Below, in pieces: positions 38,674-51,497 of a stretch of 64,000 nt of DNA. Position numbers and translations under genes: made by a program. This stretch comes from Brachypodium distachyon (taxonomy: Eukaryota > Streptophyta > Magnoliopsida > Poales > Poaceae). Positions within the stretch are counted from its first letter, which is position 1, and each line of letters opens with the position of its first letter. The notes below the pieces were generated by a model. That model saw nothing but the letters and a program-made list of their open reading frames with translations, ran no database searches and was not told the DNA's origin. The stretch is taken from assembly GCF_000005505.3 (NCBI RefSeq), contig NC_016134.3:5890001-5954000 (forward strand). The letters run 5' to 3'.

Positions 38674-40327
38674 GAAAGCTATGAGCTACCTTTTAGGCTG
38701 CAGAATGCTCTACCATGGTACCATCCCGACTGAAGAGAGGATCATTCCGGTGCCCTTCAATGATAAGTGGCCGCGATCTTCACGTGGATGGCGACTAGTA
38801 GTGGTTATGTTTACCTTTGCGTTTCCAGTCTGTAGAACAAACCTAGATTGTGGTATCTGTTGTGCCGTTCTTGACTTTCTGCAGTGTTGTCCGTCTGTAT
38901 CCATTTTGTATGGAATAATATGTGCCGGTTGTTTCTTCGTCATGGTGGTTGTCTGCCAACTAGATGGTAGTGTAAAATACTGAAATGGTGATCAAAATTT
39001 TCTCCCGTCAGATACTTCTCTCCAGCTATTGAGGTAGTATGACTTTGTTATTGAAGAATGGTTCACTTTTTCACTAAGCACTCAAAGTAGTATGTGACTG
39101 TTACTTAAAGAATTTCCCCGGATAAGAGCGACTTTTTGTTGAAGCTAGTTATGATTATTTATTTATTTTTGTGAAGAATCTAGTTATGAATTTATGGTAC
39201 TACCTTCCTCCGATCCATATTAGTTGTCTCAAATTTGTCCAAATATTGATGTATCTATGTTTAAAAAGCACCGATACATGTAATATTTTGACATTCCGGC
39301 CAGGTCGGGCTTTTGTAGCAGAGCGATATTAATTCTCTATATTGAAGTTCTCATACAAAATGTCTGGTGATGCACTCAGATGTTTTGCCCTCGTTCTGCT
39401 CCTGTGAAAGAGTGCCGTGTCTTTGGCAAGCTGGTACTGGAAGTGAATAAATGTACCCTGCTTGCCGTAGCAGGATTTTGCTAAACCGGTGGGATATAAA
39501 CACGCATAGTTCTCTCGCACTCGAAGCGTTGCTAGTCTCGATGGGTACAATACTATTTGCTGAAGCTGAGAGCAATATATGAGGCTGTATATGTTTGACA
39601 TGGGAGGTATCAGGAATAGGCAAAGGTATCGGCTTTGTTGATTTTGTCTCTTCGGTATGCTTAAACCTGCCTCAGGTCCTCCTCCAAAAAAAAAAAAAAC
39701 CTGCCTCAGGTCCTGCTGCTTCTTTGGGACTCGATGGTCGACAATCTCCCGGGTTTGTTCTCATCGCCAACATGAGCGGAGGACCCAGTAGGACAAGGTA
39801 GGGTGGCTGCCCTACCTTGATTTTTGCCTCAGTTACGGATTGGGGAAGATTATGAAACGGGGAGCTAAAGGGCGGAATCCATTCGTGGTGTGATGGGAGG
39901 AGAAACGGTCGGGAGCGAGAGAATCGAAGGGGAGATCAACCTGCGGTGGAGGCGCTCGCGCGAGGAGGAAGACGATGGGCGCTCGGCAGCGTGATGGGTG
40001 GCGGCGCTCGGCCGAGGAGGAAGAAGATCCAGGAGCAAGGGGACTGGGTCGCTCGGCAGAGAGGGAGGGAGGGGCCGAGGGGGTATAGACATAGTAGCCA
40101 ACTACCGACGAGGTAGAGGGGCAGAGGGAGGAAGTAGTAAACGAGCTCGCTTACACAGTTACTTCCTCCGTGGCTCCGTTTCGTAATCTGAGACAAGAAT
40201 TATGTAACGGATGAAGTACATCTGTAAATGCAGTAAATTAACAGTTTAGTCCACAACATGAATGTGGTTTAAAAAAGCATCACTTAAGCGCGCAAAAGCT
40301 CTCATCGGTCAAAAAACGCATCGCTTA

Positions 40328-40573
40328 GACCTTGTTTGGTTGGGCTTAAAACCGCTTTTTGACTTTTGGTTTTTAAGCCACAAAAGTATCTATTTAGATG
40401 CTTTCACCTTTGGTTTTTCACATTTTACTTAATATTTTTAGATGATGGTATAAGTAAAAATCAAGTCAAAATCACCTAAATAGGAAAAACACCTAAATAG
40501 GTGTTTTTGTGACTTATAAGCCAAAAGAAAAAAAAGCAGTTTTAAGCCCAACCAAACCCAACTAAACAGGGCC
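40328..40573. mobile_element. Tourist MITE, 246 bp
   Basis: The left end GACCTTGTTTGGTTGGGCTT, continuing AAAACCGC, pairs with the right end ending CAACTAAACAGGGCC. It is flanked by TTA on both sides (40325-40327, 40574-40576), the PIF/Harbinger target duplication. AT-rich interior without coding capacity. Confidence 0.85.
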
Positions 40574-41725
40574 TTAGGCCCTAAGTGACTACTTCAGGGC
40601 TAATAAGTCTCGTTAGCACAATTCTCAGCCGCAGGGATGGCTTCTCTCTCTCTCCTGCCTGATTCCCTCCAAGAATCCCTCCAATTTTTCCAATTCCCTT
40701 TTTCCTCCAAGGTTTCCGTCAATTTGGGCGAGCAATAGAATTCCACCAATTTCTCCTATTCCCTGGACTCCCACCAAATATCCCGCCAATTTCTCCTGGG
40801 CGAGCAACAGTGTCTCTCAAATTCTCCGATTCCCCTTGATTTTCTCCAACAATCCCGCCAACTTCTTAGAAACAGAGTCTGCACGGAACGCTTAAGATTC
40901 AATTCCTCTCAACGGTGCCTCACCGCTCGCTTAGCGCCTTTTTGAACCCTGGTTCACAAACTTATAAAACGCAAGAACAATGTATTAAACTGTGACTAGT
41001 GATACTGTTTAAGAAATACATGATATACGAAAGAATGACAAACTCATGTTAGGTACTGTAACCATTGCATCAAATTGTTAGCTATTCGAATTAATTCTAA
41101 GACAAATTATTAAATCTTGTTAGATGTACATTTGTTTGCACGAATTTGTATTTGCATCTCTGTATAAAATAAACCTGCAAAGTTTCAACTATTTTAACTC
41201 TGGATCAATAGAGACAACGCTGACGATGACTTGTCAAGCTACGCATTTGGACCGGGTCCGAGAAAAATGTGATAGGAGACAGCAACGGCTGGTCAATTGT
41301 TGCATACTTCGACGGCGACGCGAGGTGGTGCGTGTGCGTTCCAACGTGCCTTTGCGCAATCGACGGCGATATGGCCAACAAAGACCGGCTCTTCAAGAGA
41401 CCCAACTTCCCGTACTATAGTTATTTTGGCTATCTAGTGTTGATGTCCATGTACGATTGCTCACTGATGTCTTAACTGTCGTTCCTTTAATCGTATTTTG
41501 TTGCTTAATGAAAGTTGATATAGAAATGTTGTAAAAAAAGAAAGTTGATATAAAAATCATCTTACTTGATAATAGTAGATGTGATAATCATGCTCAGGTG
41601 GTGTACTTTTTTCTTTTAGTGAGTTCTGATTTTGACATACCATGTTTTAGATTGTGTAATTTTTGTTGATAAGATAGCATATCTCTCGAAGTATGGAGAA
41701 GGTGTTGTTTATTATGCAAAATATT

Positions 41726-41815
41726 TACTCCCTCCGTTCCTAAATATTTTACTAAAATATATTTAGTTCAAATTTGCACTAAAACCGCGACAAGTATTTA
41801 GGAACGGAGGGAGTA
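41726..41815. mobile_element. Short Stowaway-like MITE, 90 bp
   Basis: TACTCCCTCCGTTCCTAAAT at the left is inverted exactly at the right (ATTTAGGAACGGAGGGAGTA). A lone right end of the same family lies at about 37790-37843 (ACCACGACAAGTATTTAGGA, continuing into ACGGAGGGAGTA). Confidence 0.85.
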
Positions 41816-43046
41816 CTTGATATTTTTAGGTTGGGAAGTATGAAAGTATCTTTGGAAGTAAAAATAACTATATATTTACTCATAAAAAATTAAGTTGTTG
41901 GTAATCTGCTCACTTCGCTCAAGAACTATTTGCATCAGAATAGTAGCCATATATTTTATGTTGTAGATATTTATGATCATTCGATTATGGTTGATTTGAC
42001 ATATAATATGAGGAAAATTTATATTTAACATGAATATCAGTAGACTATATATCATAAGATGTACAAGATAAAAATCCATCCTAAAGTCTGGACAATCAAT
42101 TTTACTAAAATATATTTTGCAAACCTAGAAAAATAATAAATGTGAGGAATTCGCCCTACCTCAAAAAAATGTTCTTCTCCGCCGATGATCGCCAAGCTGG
42201 GGCAATTATCACAGTACGACGAAATTTATGGACAAGTTTTTTAACAATCAAGCATGATAGTCCCCTCCGTTAGCCAATTATGACTTTTGAGGGCTGTTGA
42301 TATTATTGACTGTTAGAAGGATCTTGCTAGTGCCATTTTCTCCCATCAGATGCTTCTCTCCAGCAAATTGTTGACGCGGTTGTGTTCAAGTAGTACTACG
42401 TACTATTTTCTTATTAAAGAATGATCAGTTCATTTTTCCACCGAGAACTCAAAGAATGTGTCCTTAATTATACCAATGACCTTGAGTTAAATCCTTCAAT
42501 AAAATCATGATAGAAAATTTTGATGCTTGTGAATTGGTAAAAAGGTTGGTCTCTTGTACCGAAACCTCACATGGAAATTTCGGATGATGCATTCAGAGAT
42601 TAATGGGGGTGTAAAATGGAGCAGAGGTGGTTGAGCCCTCTTTGCACTACTGTAAAAAGACAAGAAAAGACAACTGGCAAGTGACACTGAAAGTCTGAAA
42701 CTAGCTCTTTGATGCAACTGCATTTGTCCCACCTAGTGGTGGCATACATAACACATATTCATATGATATTTTCTGATAGATGTAAGATGCATATTGCAAT
42801 ATTTCTGAAAAATGAAATATAGTTAGATGACATATAATGTATTTGTCATTTTCATCAAGCTTTTCTGTCAAAACTCTACTGTTACATTGCAATGTGTTCT
42901 TCGTACGTGATCTTGTACTCACACATTTGCTGATATTTCTACCAGATCTCCGTGGCAGGAGGCTGATGAGAGCCTTCAACATGGTTTCTGCAGACTATTT
43001 ATTAAGCTTTTGAAGCTTTCACAGTTTTTTTATATGCTTTGAACTA

Positions 43047-43116
43047 TATATATATATATATACATACATATAGACATATATACATATACATATATACATA
43101 TATACACACACACACA

Positions 43117-43188
<72 letters not shown>

Positions 43189-43197
43189 CACACACAC
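43047..43197. repeat. Compound TA / CATA / AC microsatellite
   Basis: A TATA run, then CATATA variants, then about 85 bases of nearly pure CA repeat with a TA interruption near 43123. Open frames across it are low-complexity artefacts. Confidence 0.95.
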
Positions 43198-43390
43198 GTT
43201 TTACCTTATGATGGGGTACCCAAAATAGGACAATGTGGTACCTGTATGGCCTTGTTAATTTTGATTTCTCCCTTAATAAGTACAGATGCTCCTCGCTGAA
43301 GTGTTTCAGTGTGTTGCTTTCTGCCATGAACACGTAAAATTAGTCTTCTTTTTTCGAATGCTTCAATGCTCCTACGGTCATATATAGATA

Positions 43391-43425
43391 CTAGGTGATT
43401 TCCCCGGTGTTGCTGCGGGAACTTT
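43391..43425 (-). mobile_element. Possible Helitron 3' terminus, minus strand
   Basis: Read on the minus strand the sequence is CCCGCAGCAACACCGGGG, then AAATCAC and CTAG followed by T. That is the short hairpin plus CTAG/T end seen in grass Helitrons. The 5' end, which would lie to the right, was not found. Confidence 0.4.
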
Positions 43426-45160
43426 AGATATGATCCTCAGCAAAAAAAAACATGTTTAAGAGCTGTTTTTTATGCATACCAATAGCCTCACTTCATCCTT
43501 CCTTACATCAGATGTTGCAACAGTAAACCCGATGAAGGATCGGTAGATGACGATTTACAAAATACAGGAGGATCGGGATTTGGAAATTTATCTAAATGAT
43601 TCTGATCCTTACCGATGAAGAACCAATTGTACCATATCAGGATCTGTTGCAGATGCAAAATGAAAGTAAGAAGATTTACCTAATATACATATACATTAAT
43701 ACATGGGTATGCTGAACTCAGCCTACTAAATACTTCATAAATCCTAATTCCCATGATCCAGGTTCATAGGAGGAAGTAGCCAAGCAGCCCAATGTAAGGG
43801 CTCTATCAGCCGAAGGGCAGCCTCATACCAGTGGGCTCTATACCGCAAGTACCTCATTTGAGAAGGCATTCAAAACATCTCCAAGTGCTCTAGTGATGAA
43901 TGTTTGTAGAGCATATCCAATGTTTTGGGCTCATCCAAATAATGCCCTAGGTATAATAAAAGCCAGAATAGGCCAGCATCAATAAGTCATGCCGACCAAG
44001 AGGGAGCTTTCGCTGGACTTCAAGATGCGATGGACCATTTTCATGGTGACATCCCTCATAGTGGGCTGGGTATACACTACGTGACGGTAGATAACCGGCC
44101 GCATTTCAAAGTACGTCAATTTGGTTTTAAAATGCGCCAAATTTATATTCGTGGCATTCAAAAATGTTGAATATACTCGTGTTGACAAAAATATTTGACG
44201 CATTTTTATAGGCAAAATCTGCGATTGAAATGCTAAAAGTGTGATTAAAAATCAAAATTAACTACATTTGAGCAAAATGCGGCTAACATAGTGCCGGCAA
44301 AATCTACGGTGAGGCAGTGGTAGTCCAAAACAATCATACCATACTTGGACAAAATGTGGTATATATCATGTAAATCTTCTACCCCGAGATGTGCTACTAT
44401 ACAATGCCTCTGATCAATGCCTCAAATTGGTCCTCTTCTGGCATGTCCTTGGAGAAGCAATGATAAAAAAAAAACTGAAACAAATATAAGCCATATATGT
44501 CAGGCTGTTAGGCATGCTAATACTCAACTTGGTTCTGAAATTTTCTTGTCGCTATTTAGCCAAGCAGCCCCAAAGATGCTGAGCGCCTGAGCGAGAGGAT
44601 GATCCCAACGTCGGTGCCAGCTAGCAGGCGAGGAGGGGCCAGTCGTCTACACCACGCCTAGCTGTGACCCCACTTGTCGTCGTCCGGGCGAGCTACCAGG
44701 TGAATAGAAGCAGGAAGGCAGGTGGCGGCGGGAACTTGGGGAGCAGGTGGCGGCTGCACCTCGAAGCGGTGTCGGGGACATGGTGGCTCCGTTCCACCGG
44801 CCATAGGAAGGCATCCACACCGGTGGCTGGAGATCGAGCGGCTGCGACGTCCAGGGGCTAGGATCCCGAAGCGGTAAGGCAGGAGGGGCGAGGGAGCAAG
44901 GGCCAGAGGCGCTCCGTTCCGCTGGCGGCGAGAGGAGGTAGGCGGCGCCAATCGGCGCAGATCGAGCGAGGGAAGGACCGGAACGGGATTCCCTTTTCTT
45001 TGCCCGCCTAGCAGATCGAGCGAGGAAAGGAACAGAACGGGATTTTCTTTTACCGATGTAAGGCCCAGGCTGAGCATGGTGACGTGGATACACTGCATCT
45101 GCATGTGCAGTTTGCAAAATTAATTGCATGTAGTGAGTTTTAATTCTATAGAGTTTATAG
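43426..45160. other. Gene-free interval
   Basis: No supported gene. A GC-rich stretch (44600-45060) contains a 52-bp spaced direct repeat (AGATCGAGCGAGG at about 44959 and 45011) and open frames on both strands. It looks element-derived. Confidence 0.45.
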
Positions 45161-45614
45161 CATAGTTTTAAATAGCGGGTCATGCTTCTTGGCAGCGGCA
45201 TTTTCCAGCTGCTAAGAAAGTTATAGCAGCGCTAAACCATTTAGCGTTTTTCTCATCAATAATTTTTTTTTCATGAAAATTAGGCATCATATATTCATAT
45301 CATCTAAAAAATATGACCCGAAATTGAATGACACAAACTTTTATTGAATAACCACGATGATTGTAGCAATAAAAGGATTGCATAAGTGCATATTACATAA
45401 CTAGGTGCAACTTTCAAATTCAAATCAAGAAAATTTGGGGCTTAGCGGGAGAAATAGCACTATTTTCTGGCCCAATTTAGCATTTTAGCGCATTTTAGCG
45501 AGCTATTAGCGGTATTTTCTATTTAGCGCTAAAAGTGCATAGCTTTAGCGGGAGTGGTCCAAATCTGCTATAGCGAAGCTATAGCGTAGATATAGCGTGC
45601 TATTTAAAACCATG
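45161..45614. mobile_element. hAT-type MITE, 454 bp
   Basis: Starts CATAGTTTTAAATAGCG and ends GCTATTTAAAACCATG, near-perfect inverted ends. It is flanked by the exact 8-bp duplication GTTTATAG (45153-45160 and 45615-45622), the hAT signature. Subterminal regions are packed with TAGCG/CGCTA motifs, likely transposase-binding sites. No coding capacity. Confidence 0.9.
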
Positions 45615-45695
45615 GTTTATAGATATATTGAATCATTTGGTAGTTGTCGGGACAAGCAACACTGATATTGTAGTGAGATTACATTGTTTTGAAAA

Positions 45696-46012
45696 TCTAT
45701 ACCACTATATTAAATTGGAGTTGGTGGTGATGGTACGGTCGGCCGCCGTAGGTTAATTTCGTTAAAATTACAACCAATATGTCACTGCCCGTTATTTTCT
45801 TTTCCTCCGGTTAAAATTACAACCAATATGACACTGTCCGTTATTTTCTTTTTCTCCAGTTTTTTTCACGATTTCTCCTACTCCGTCTTACAACCGACGC
45901 CACCACACCCGCATGCCAACCTCAACGGCGCCATGAGTTGCCTACACAGAAAACAATAATAAATAGTTTGTGATTTTATTGACCCATAGCAACACGTGGG
46001 CACACCTGCTAG
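45696..46012 (+). mobile_element. Small non-autonomous Helitron (candidate)
   Basis: The 5' end reads A/TCTATACCACTATATTAA. The 3' end carries CCCATAGCAACACGTGGG (4-bp stem), then CACACCTG and CTAG, followed by T at 46013. These are the usual marks of grass Helitrons, which insert between A and T without a target duplication. 317 bp, no coding. Confidence 0.5.
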
Positions 46013-49000
46013 TCTACTAGTATTCTTTAATTTCCAGTTTGCGTACGTTGGTCGTCCCTCGTATGTCGCCCCCCTCCCCGCACGCAACCCCTTCCCCTTG
46101 AAGCGTTTTTTTTTCTCGTCACCTCTAACCTCGCCTGCCCTACCGTAGATGCGCCTGCGGCTGGCAGACAGGGGCGTAGCGCCCAGTATGGCAAGGTGTG
46201 GCACCTGCCATACCTTGCTTTCGTGCGTCATTAGATTAGGATCTCTTCTAATTTCTGTTTTGTGGACGATAATTGAAAAAAGAGGTACCGTAGAAGATGG
46301 TGGTGTTTGGACCTTCGGTGGATAGTGGGCCTTTTCTTTTTTCAGTTTGTGGCCATAAAAAAGGCCTGGTAAGTATACGATCAATTCCACGAATATTATT
46401 GCCATCTGTAAATTCTCGTCTTCCTCCTCAAATCCTCTGATCGGCAAAGCAACCGGCATCGGCGCATCGCAGAACAAATATCCCGTCTGGCCACCCCTTG
46501 TGTGTCCCCACTCTCCCTGCGGCCCACGGACCATTGCGACCATTCCTCACGCGGCGCTGCACTACAAGTCCACTATGAAGTCAAGCATTAGACTAAGTTG
46601 GTCTTAGAAATTTTATAATTTAGATGGCACTATAGTGCATCCATATGCGACAAGTTGTTGTTATTGTTCTTTTTTCTATCAAAATATGTCCGCGCATAGA
46701 TTATAGTTCTTGCCGTGTCAATTAAATATTCCGGTGGGGTTGCTTTTGTCGCCTATGCCTTGATTTATGTTTTTGTACGCTCGTAAATACTCTATGTTCT
46801 TCTAATCGAATGGGAATCTATTTTTAAAAAAAATATCGCGTTTATATTTCAATTTTCAATGTATCCGTTATTTTTACCATTGTATCCATTATCACTCCCA
46901 CGCTGCCAATTTCGCCGCACCAAAAATAGCGGTCAGGACCCCAGGAGGCCGTCGCCTTCTTCCAGAGCGTCAGCTTGCCGCAGCAGGTCCTCGCCCAGGT
47001 GACCTATTTGTAACAGCTCGAGATGCCAAAAGCTGGATCACCTGCTTTCTTGATCTGCATCAACCATCATGATTCTAAGTTAACAACTATGCCAAATTAC
47101 GCATTTAGTTTGGAATCACTTGTTCTGTTATGTCAGAACTCAATCTTTGTTTCACCGAAGCTTCATGACGGATGACACACAGATACACACATATATCAGT
47201 CAGAGAACAATATAGTACGCATATCTTATTTGTATCGCAGTACCAAATACAAAAAAAACATATCCTTATGTTACACCTGATTCATTTTTAATGCTACATG
47301 TTATGAGGCGACAATGACTTACCCCGTTAAAACAGATTGTGATGGCAAAGGGTCAAGATGAAGATGTCATTAATACGGAGTAGATGATATCGTTTATCAA
47401 AGCCCTTAGCATTAGAAAGATAAAACTTTATCGCTACAATACAAAGAATTCTTTATCTGTCTGGAATTAACTTCACTATGTGCAGAGGCTGGATGGTGCA
47501 GAAAAATGTTTGGTTCTTCTTTCACTTCACTGTGTGCATAGTACTGCCGCTATTTAAACGTGTCACTTCATGATATGAAAATTAGTCATATTCTGAAGAC
47601 AGGAACAATTGTTTAGTTGTGCATCTTATGGCTCAAATTGGTTTGCAGCAGACTTGTTTGGAAGGGCTCAATTTGGCGATGGCCGAAAGGTAGCAGTAGG
47701 CAAGTTTTACTGGAGTCTTCTTGCTCTGTAGCTATAAATGATCTCAACTCCAACTTACAAAATAGATTTACTCTGAACTGCACTCAGTCTGGTTTTTATT
47801 CATCTTTGCATATTGTTAAAGTTGCTTGTTATTATGGGGCAAATGCAAGACCCAAAGTTGACAGTTAGTGTTGATTCATCAGTATAAACTTTCTGATTTT
47901 AAGAAGGCAAATTCCCTGGATTTTATCATGGGTCAAATTACCCCCTCTTTGTTATGGGGCAAGTTTCCTAGATTTTACTTACTTCGATCTGGCATTTTCT
48001 CCAGCCTCGACACCGGTTGTTGGCATCTTCTTCGTGCAGCTGCCGGCCCAGCTCCATGTCTACTTCATCACGTTTGATAATATGCTCTTACAAGCCCTGG
48101 TGCATCACCGATTACAAGGTGAGATCTAAAAATACGGCTCCATCTTTCTACTCCATGTTCATCTGTTTCTCTTGATGCCCAATACGCTCTTCCTGTGTAA
48201 CGTGCTTAATAAAATTCTCAAGGCTGCTTGCGAGGCAAGGAGTAGCACACTGCTGGCTGCCACTATACATATAATAAAATTCTCTCCAAAGATTTTTGAC
48301 GTGTTACATTTTCCTTGTTATATGAAGAGGCAAGGAAATCTATGAATCAAACTGGTATTGTTAGAAGTTGCATATGGAAGATGTTTGGAACTGGAAATGC
48401 CATGCTAGCAGAATTGCTGTTCTGAAGAGCTAACTGGTGCAGTGAGCCTTGCAAATTATTGATGGAAATGAGCTCCTGAATGAAAGGATGGACACCGAAA
48501 TCATTACCTGAAGTATGCAACTATTTGTTCAATCATCTGCTGGCTGTGCAATACCAATTTGGGGCCTCTCGCCATGAAGTTTTGTTGTCTCCTCTGTGGT
48601 TCAAATACAATGGAGCTGCCAAATTAACTCTGCGCTTTCCACCTCGTTGACCGGAGTCATGTAGGCTCGCTGGCAGACTTGTAGGAAACAAAGAAAATTT
48701 TGGCAAGGATGGATAACCAATCTAATACCATTTATGTACGAACAAGGTATGATCCAATCTAATACAAATAACCACCTCTTGGTAGAAATTTGAACCTCAT
48801 GTTTGGAAATGTGAAATTACAATGTCTTCTCCATCTAACCAACCACCTGAAGAAGCAGCGGGGCTTCTGCCCTTCAGTTACTCATCGCTTCTTTTTGTTG
48901 TAGGATTTTTTTTCCCTTGTGTATTTGCTCCTTTAACTCTTTATGTAAAAAGAGTGTTTTCTTTATGTAAGGATCATTTAAAATATTCACTCTGAATAAC

Positions 49001-49254
49001 ACCATAATGTTCGTTCTCAAATTCCTTTCCAAAATATAAGGCACATAATTATGCGTGCAGTCAACAACGCTTTCAAACTTTGACCACTTTTATATGACAA
49101 AGTATATGAATTGACCATGTAAGGGTGTTATGTTGTTCGGTGGTCGTCAAAGAAGACCAGAGAGAGGAAATAATAATTTACTGCATGTCTTCAAATGTGT
49201 CATTTTATTTTGTTGTTCAGTGAGTTCCGTTGCAACGCACGGGCACTTTGCTAG
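46013..49254 (+). mobile_element. Helitron candidate with captured exon-like pieces
   Basis: Begins TCTACTAGTATTC directly after the preceding CTAG. Ends with the palindrome CGTTGCAACG, then CACGGGCACTTTG and CTAG, followed by T. 3242 bp, no replicase or helicase frame seen. Exon-like segments inside: 46933-46998 is open and ends CAG/GTGACC. 48037-48120 lies between TGCAG and G/GTGAGA and reads LPAQLHVYFITFDNMLLQAL. These look like pieces of a captured host gene that I cannot name. Confidence 0.5.
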
Positions 49255-49288
49255 TAGTAATAATATGCAGCTTTAATGTCTAAAAAAT

Positions 49289-49405
49289 TACTCCCTCCGA
49301 TTTTAAATTCTTGTCTCAAATTTGTCCAAATATGGACGTATCTATTCTTTAAAAGCGTATAGATACATGTAATATTTCGTCAACAACTTAGGATCGGAGG
49401 TAGTA
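49289..49405. mobile_element. Stowaway-like MITE (CTCCCTCC family)
   Basis: TACTCCCTCCGATTTTAAAT at the left, AACTTAGGATCGGAGGTAGTA at the right. It shares CTCAAATTTGTCCAAATAT with the copies near 2.6 and 39.2 kb. Confidence 0.7.
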
Positions 49406-50993
49406 CAGTAGTTATTTTTTACGGGAAGGGAAAAAAATTATGTTTGGTATCTATCGTTTGGATTTCCACGGCAATGATTCAGTAATCCGGGAGCTGATAT
49501 GGCATTGGTGTACAGAAATGGAGAAAGCACGTCGATCCTTTTGTTTCTTTGTGTCCGTCGAAAGAATGCAATGACCCTGGTTTCAAAAACAAATTCTCAT
49601 TGTTGATTCAATTTTTCAATCTCAAGATGATGCCTTTTGGGTCTCCGATTAAGTTAGCATGGCCCTGCGCAAGGATGACATGCACAAATCGAGAAAAGAA
49701 AACAAAATGGAGAAGAAAGATTAAGAAAAGTGTTACCCGCTGATGATTTGGTAAGAGGCGAGTTGGGGACCCAGGATGGATATGTGGAATAGCCCATTGC
49801 AAAAAAAGAAGTATTACTCCCTCCAGCCGGAATTACCTGTCGCAGATTCAGTGCTATGGAGTAAATGTATTTCGAAACACCATCCACATGCCTTTTATAA
49901 TTGTCGAACTAATGAATTGACACTAATAATTGAAGGAAAAAGAATATATCCACACTCTAGTTTTAGGTATTTATAACCGGCTGTTGCAAGGCAAACTAAC
50001 TCGAAGTGTGTTGGTATTTATAACCGGCTGGTTCTATTTTAGTCAACTCGATGACACCGCGATTCTTGCAGCGATGGAATCACATAAAATTGTCGAAAGG
50101 GGCGGTTGCAAGGCGAAACCGATCGACAATTTTTTTGTTGTTGAGCGAAGCCGATCAACATATCGGATCATCGTTCAGCCGTGCCGTGATCCAAGAGCTG
50201 GCGCGACTGGCGGCCCAAGATAGAAGCGTGCAGGTGGCCCAGGAAGGTGGGGGCCTAGTAGCGCTGAGGTAACAGAAGGGTTAAGGAGCCTGTAAAAGAG
50301 CTGGGCCGGATGGCCAGAGAGGGTCGTGCTAGCTCGGGCCCGTAGTAGGCCGGCCTAGCAGCGGGGAAGTCTGATTCATTTTAGTTCTTGTACACAAACA
50401 CCCCACAGAGACCTTCGACCAAAGTCCACTAGGAATACTAAACTCTGGACTCTGTAACCAATTTCCATGTACATCGGCTAGCATAATGAGATTCCGTAAT
50501 ACAGAGGTAATTCAGTGACTAATCTGTCGTTGGTTTTGCATCAGCAAACACCGACCGAACTTAATTTGCCAACAGACATATCACTATGATGACAACATAC
50601 TAGAACAACAAACACGAGCATTAAAAATCAGAAAAAATTAATCAACGTGCTATTTAGGTTTAGTCCTGGATCCACAAGTCAGCCTTTCTTTTGACGAGAA
50701 CATTTTTTTTCAGAACTCTTTTGATCAGAACATAATCCACGAGTCCAACAAGTACGTAGGTTTATTTTATCGGCCCGGCCCGGCCCGCATACACTAATGG
50801 GCTGGCCTAAAAACCTTTCTAACTTCCATGGGATCGTTTCCCTCCTGCGCCAGATGGACTCCTCATCCTCAGTTCTGCGTTGCGCCTCTCCTGCTCAGCC
50901 TTGCGTCCTGCCCTGCGCTGCCCATTTCTGCTCTGCTCATTTTGCTGTCCTGCACTGCATCCGGAAGAAAATGGACAAAACTGAGTTCTGCCG
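49406..50993. other. Gene-free interval
   Basis: Nothing coding is supported. A short direct repeat (GTATTTATAACCGGCTG) occurs twice near 49965 and 50012. The segment 50060-50360 is GC-rich, with the look of transposon or UTR sequence. Confidence 0.45.
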
Positions 50994-51121
50994 TACTCCC
51001 TCCATCCAACAAAAGATGCTTTAAGTTTGTCAAAATTTAAATGTATCTAAACATCACTTAGTGTATACATGCATTCAAATTTAGTAAAAGTTGAGACATT
51101 TTTTGTTGGACGAAGAGAGTA
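50994..51121. mobile_element. Stowaway-like MITE (CTCCATCCAACAAAAG family)
   Basis: TACTCCCTCCATCCAACAAA at the left, TTTGTTGGACGAAGAGAGTA at the right. Third clear member of the family seen at 7249 and 12336. Confidence 0.75.
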
Positions 51122-51351
51122 TTTATTTTCGTACTACGTTTAAAGGAAAGCGAAAACAAATTGAAAAATACAAAAATATTAAATCCGGAAGAAAATACTG
51201 CTCTCGTAGGGAATGCTTAACTAGCAAGTAGAGATACGCAAGTGAATGTTTTCGGAACATACAATTCACGGAGATGTATTTGCATTGCGGGTGCAGGCCA
51301 GCTGCAGTGCAGGCTTCCAAAATGGCCCATAGTGTTGGACGGGTGGAGGAC

Positions 51352-51497
51352 ATGCTGTTGACCAAGAACACGGCATTTCTCGTTTTTTGTTTGCTTGTGG
51401 TTCTCTCTGGACGACTTTGGGAAAGAGGCAACCATGGCAGACAAACCTTTTCGCATAGTTGTGTGGTTGCTGCTGGCCGTGCCGTTGCTGGGTGGAC
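51352..51497 (+). pseudogene. Possible 5' coding end of a host gene cut by the retrotransposon
   Basis: Two overlapping plus frames start with hydrophobic, signal-peptide-like text just before the LTR: one from ATG 51352 (NTAFLVFCLLVVLSG) and one from ATG 51434 (IVVWLLLAVPLLGG, in a good plant start context AACCATGGC). Both run into the LTR and become nonsense. Either could be the first exon of a secreted protein gene disrupted here. The rest of such a gene is not in the window. Confidence 0.3.

Larger units (their letters stand above)
38674..43390. other. Gene-free interval with several small elements
   Basis: It begins with the GIF 3' UTR. It then holds a one-ended MITE terminus near 39205, GC-rich element-like sequence at 39780-40140, a Tourist MITE, a small palindromic MITE and a microsatellite. 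A GC-rich patch at 41210-41420 stands out from AT-rich surroundings and is open in two plus frames, with no recognised domain. Confidence 0.5.

Noticed and set aside
43019..43333. Open frames of Cys-Val or His-Thr repeats on both strands
   Set aside because: They are translations of the AC/TA microsatellite.
44647..45201. Minus-strand frame of 184 codons
   Set aside because: Low-complexity Ser/Pro/Arg text in GC-rich DNA with internal direct repeats and open frames on the other strand.
47617..48077. Two consecutive plus frames of 83 and 69 codons as a small gene
   Set aside because: No recognisable domain; they overlap exon-like pieces inside the Helitron candidate in unrelated frames.
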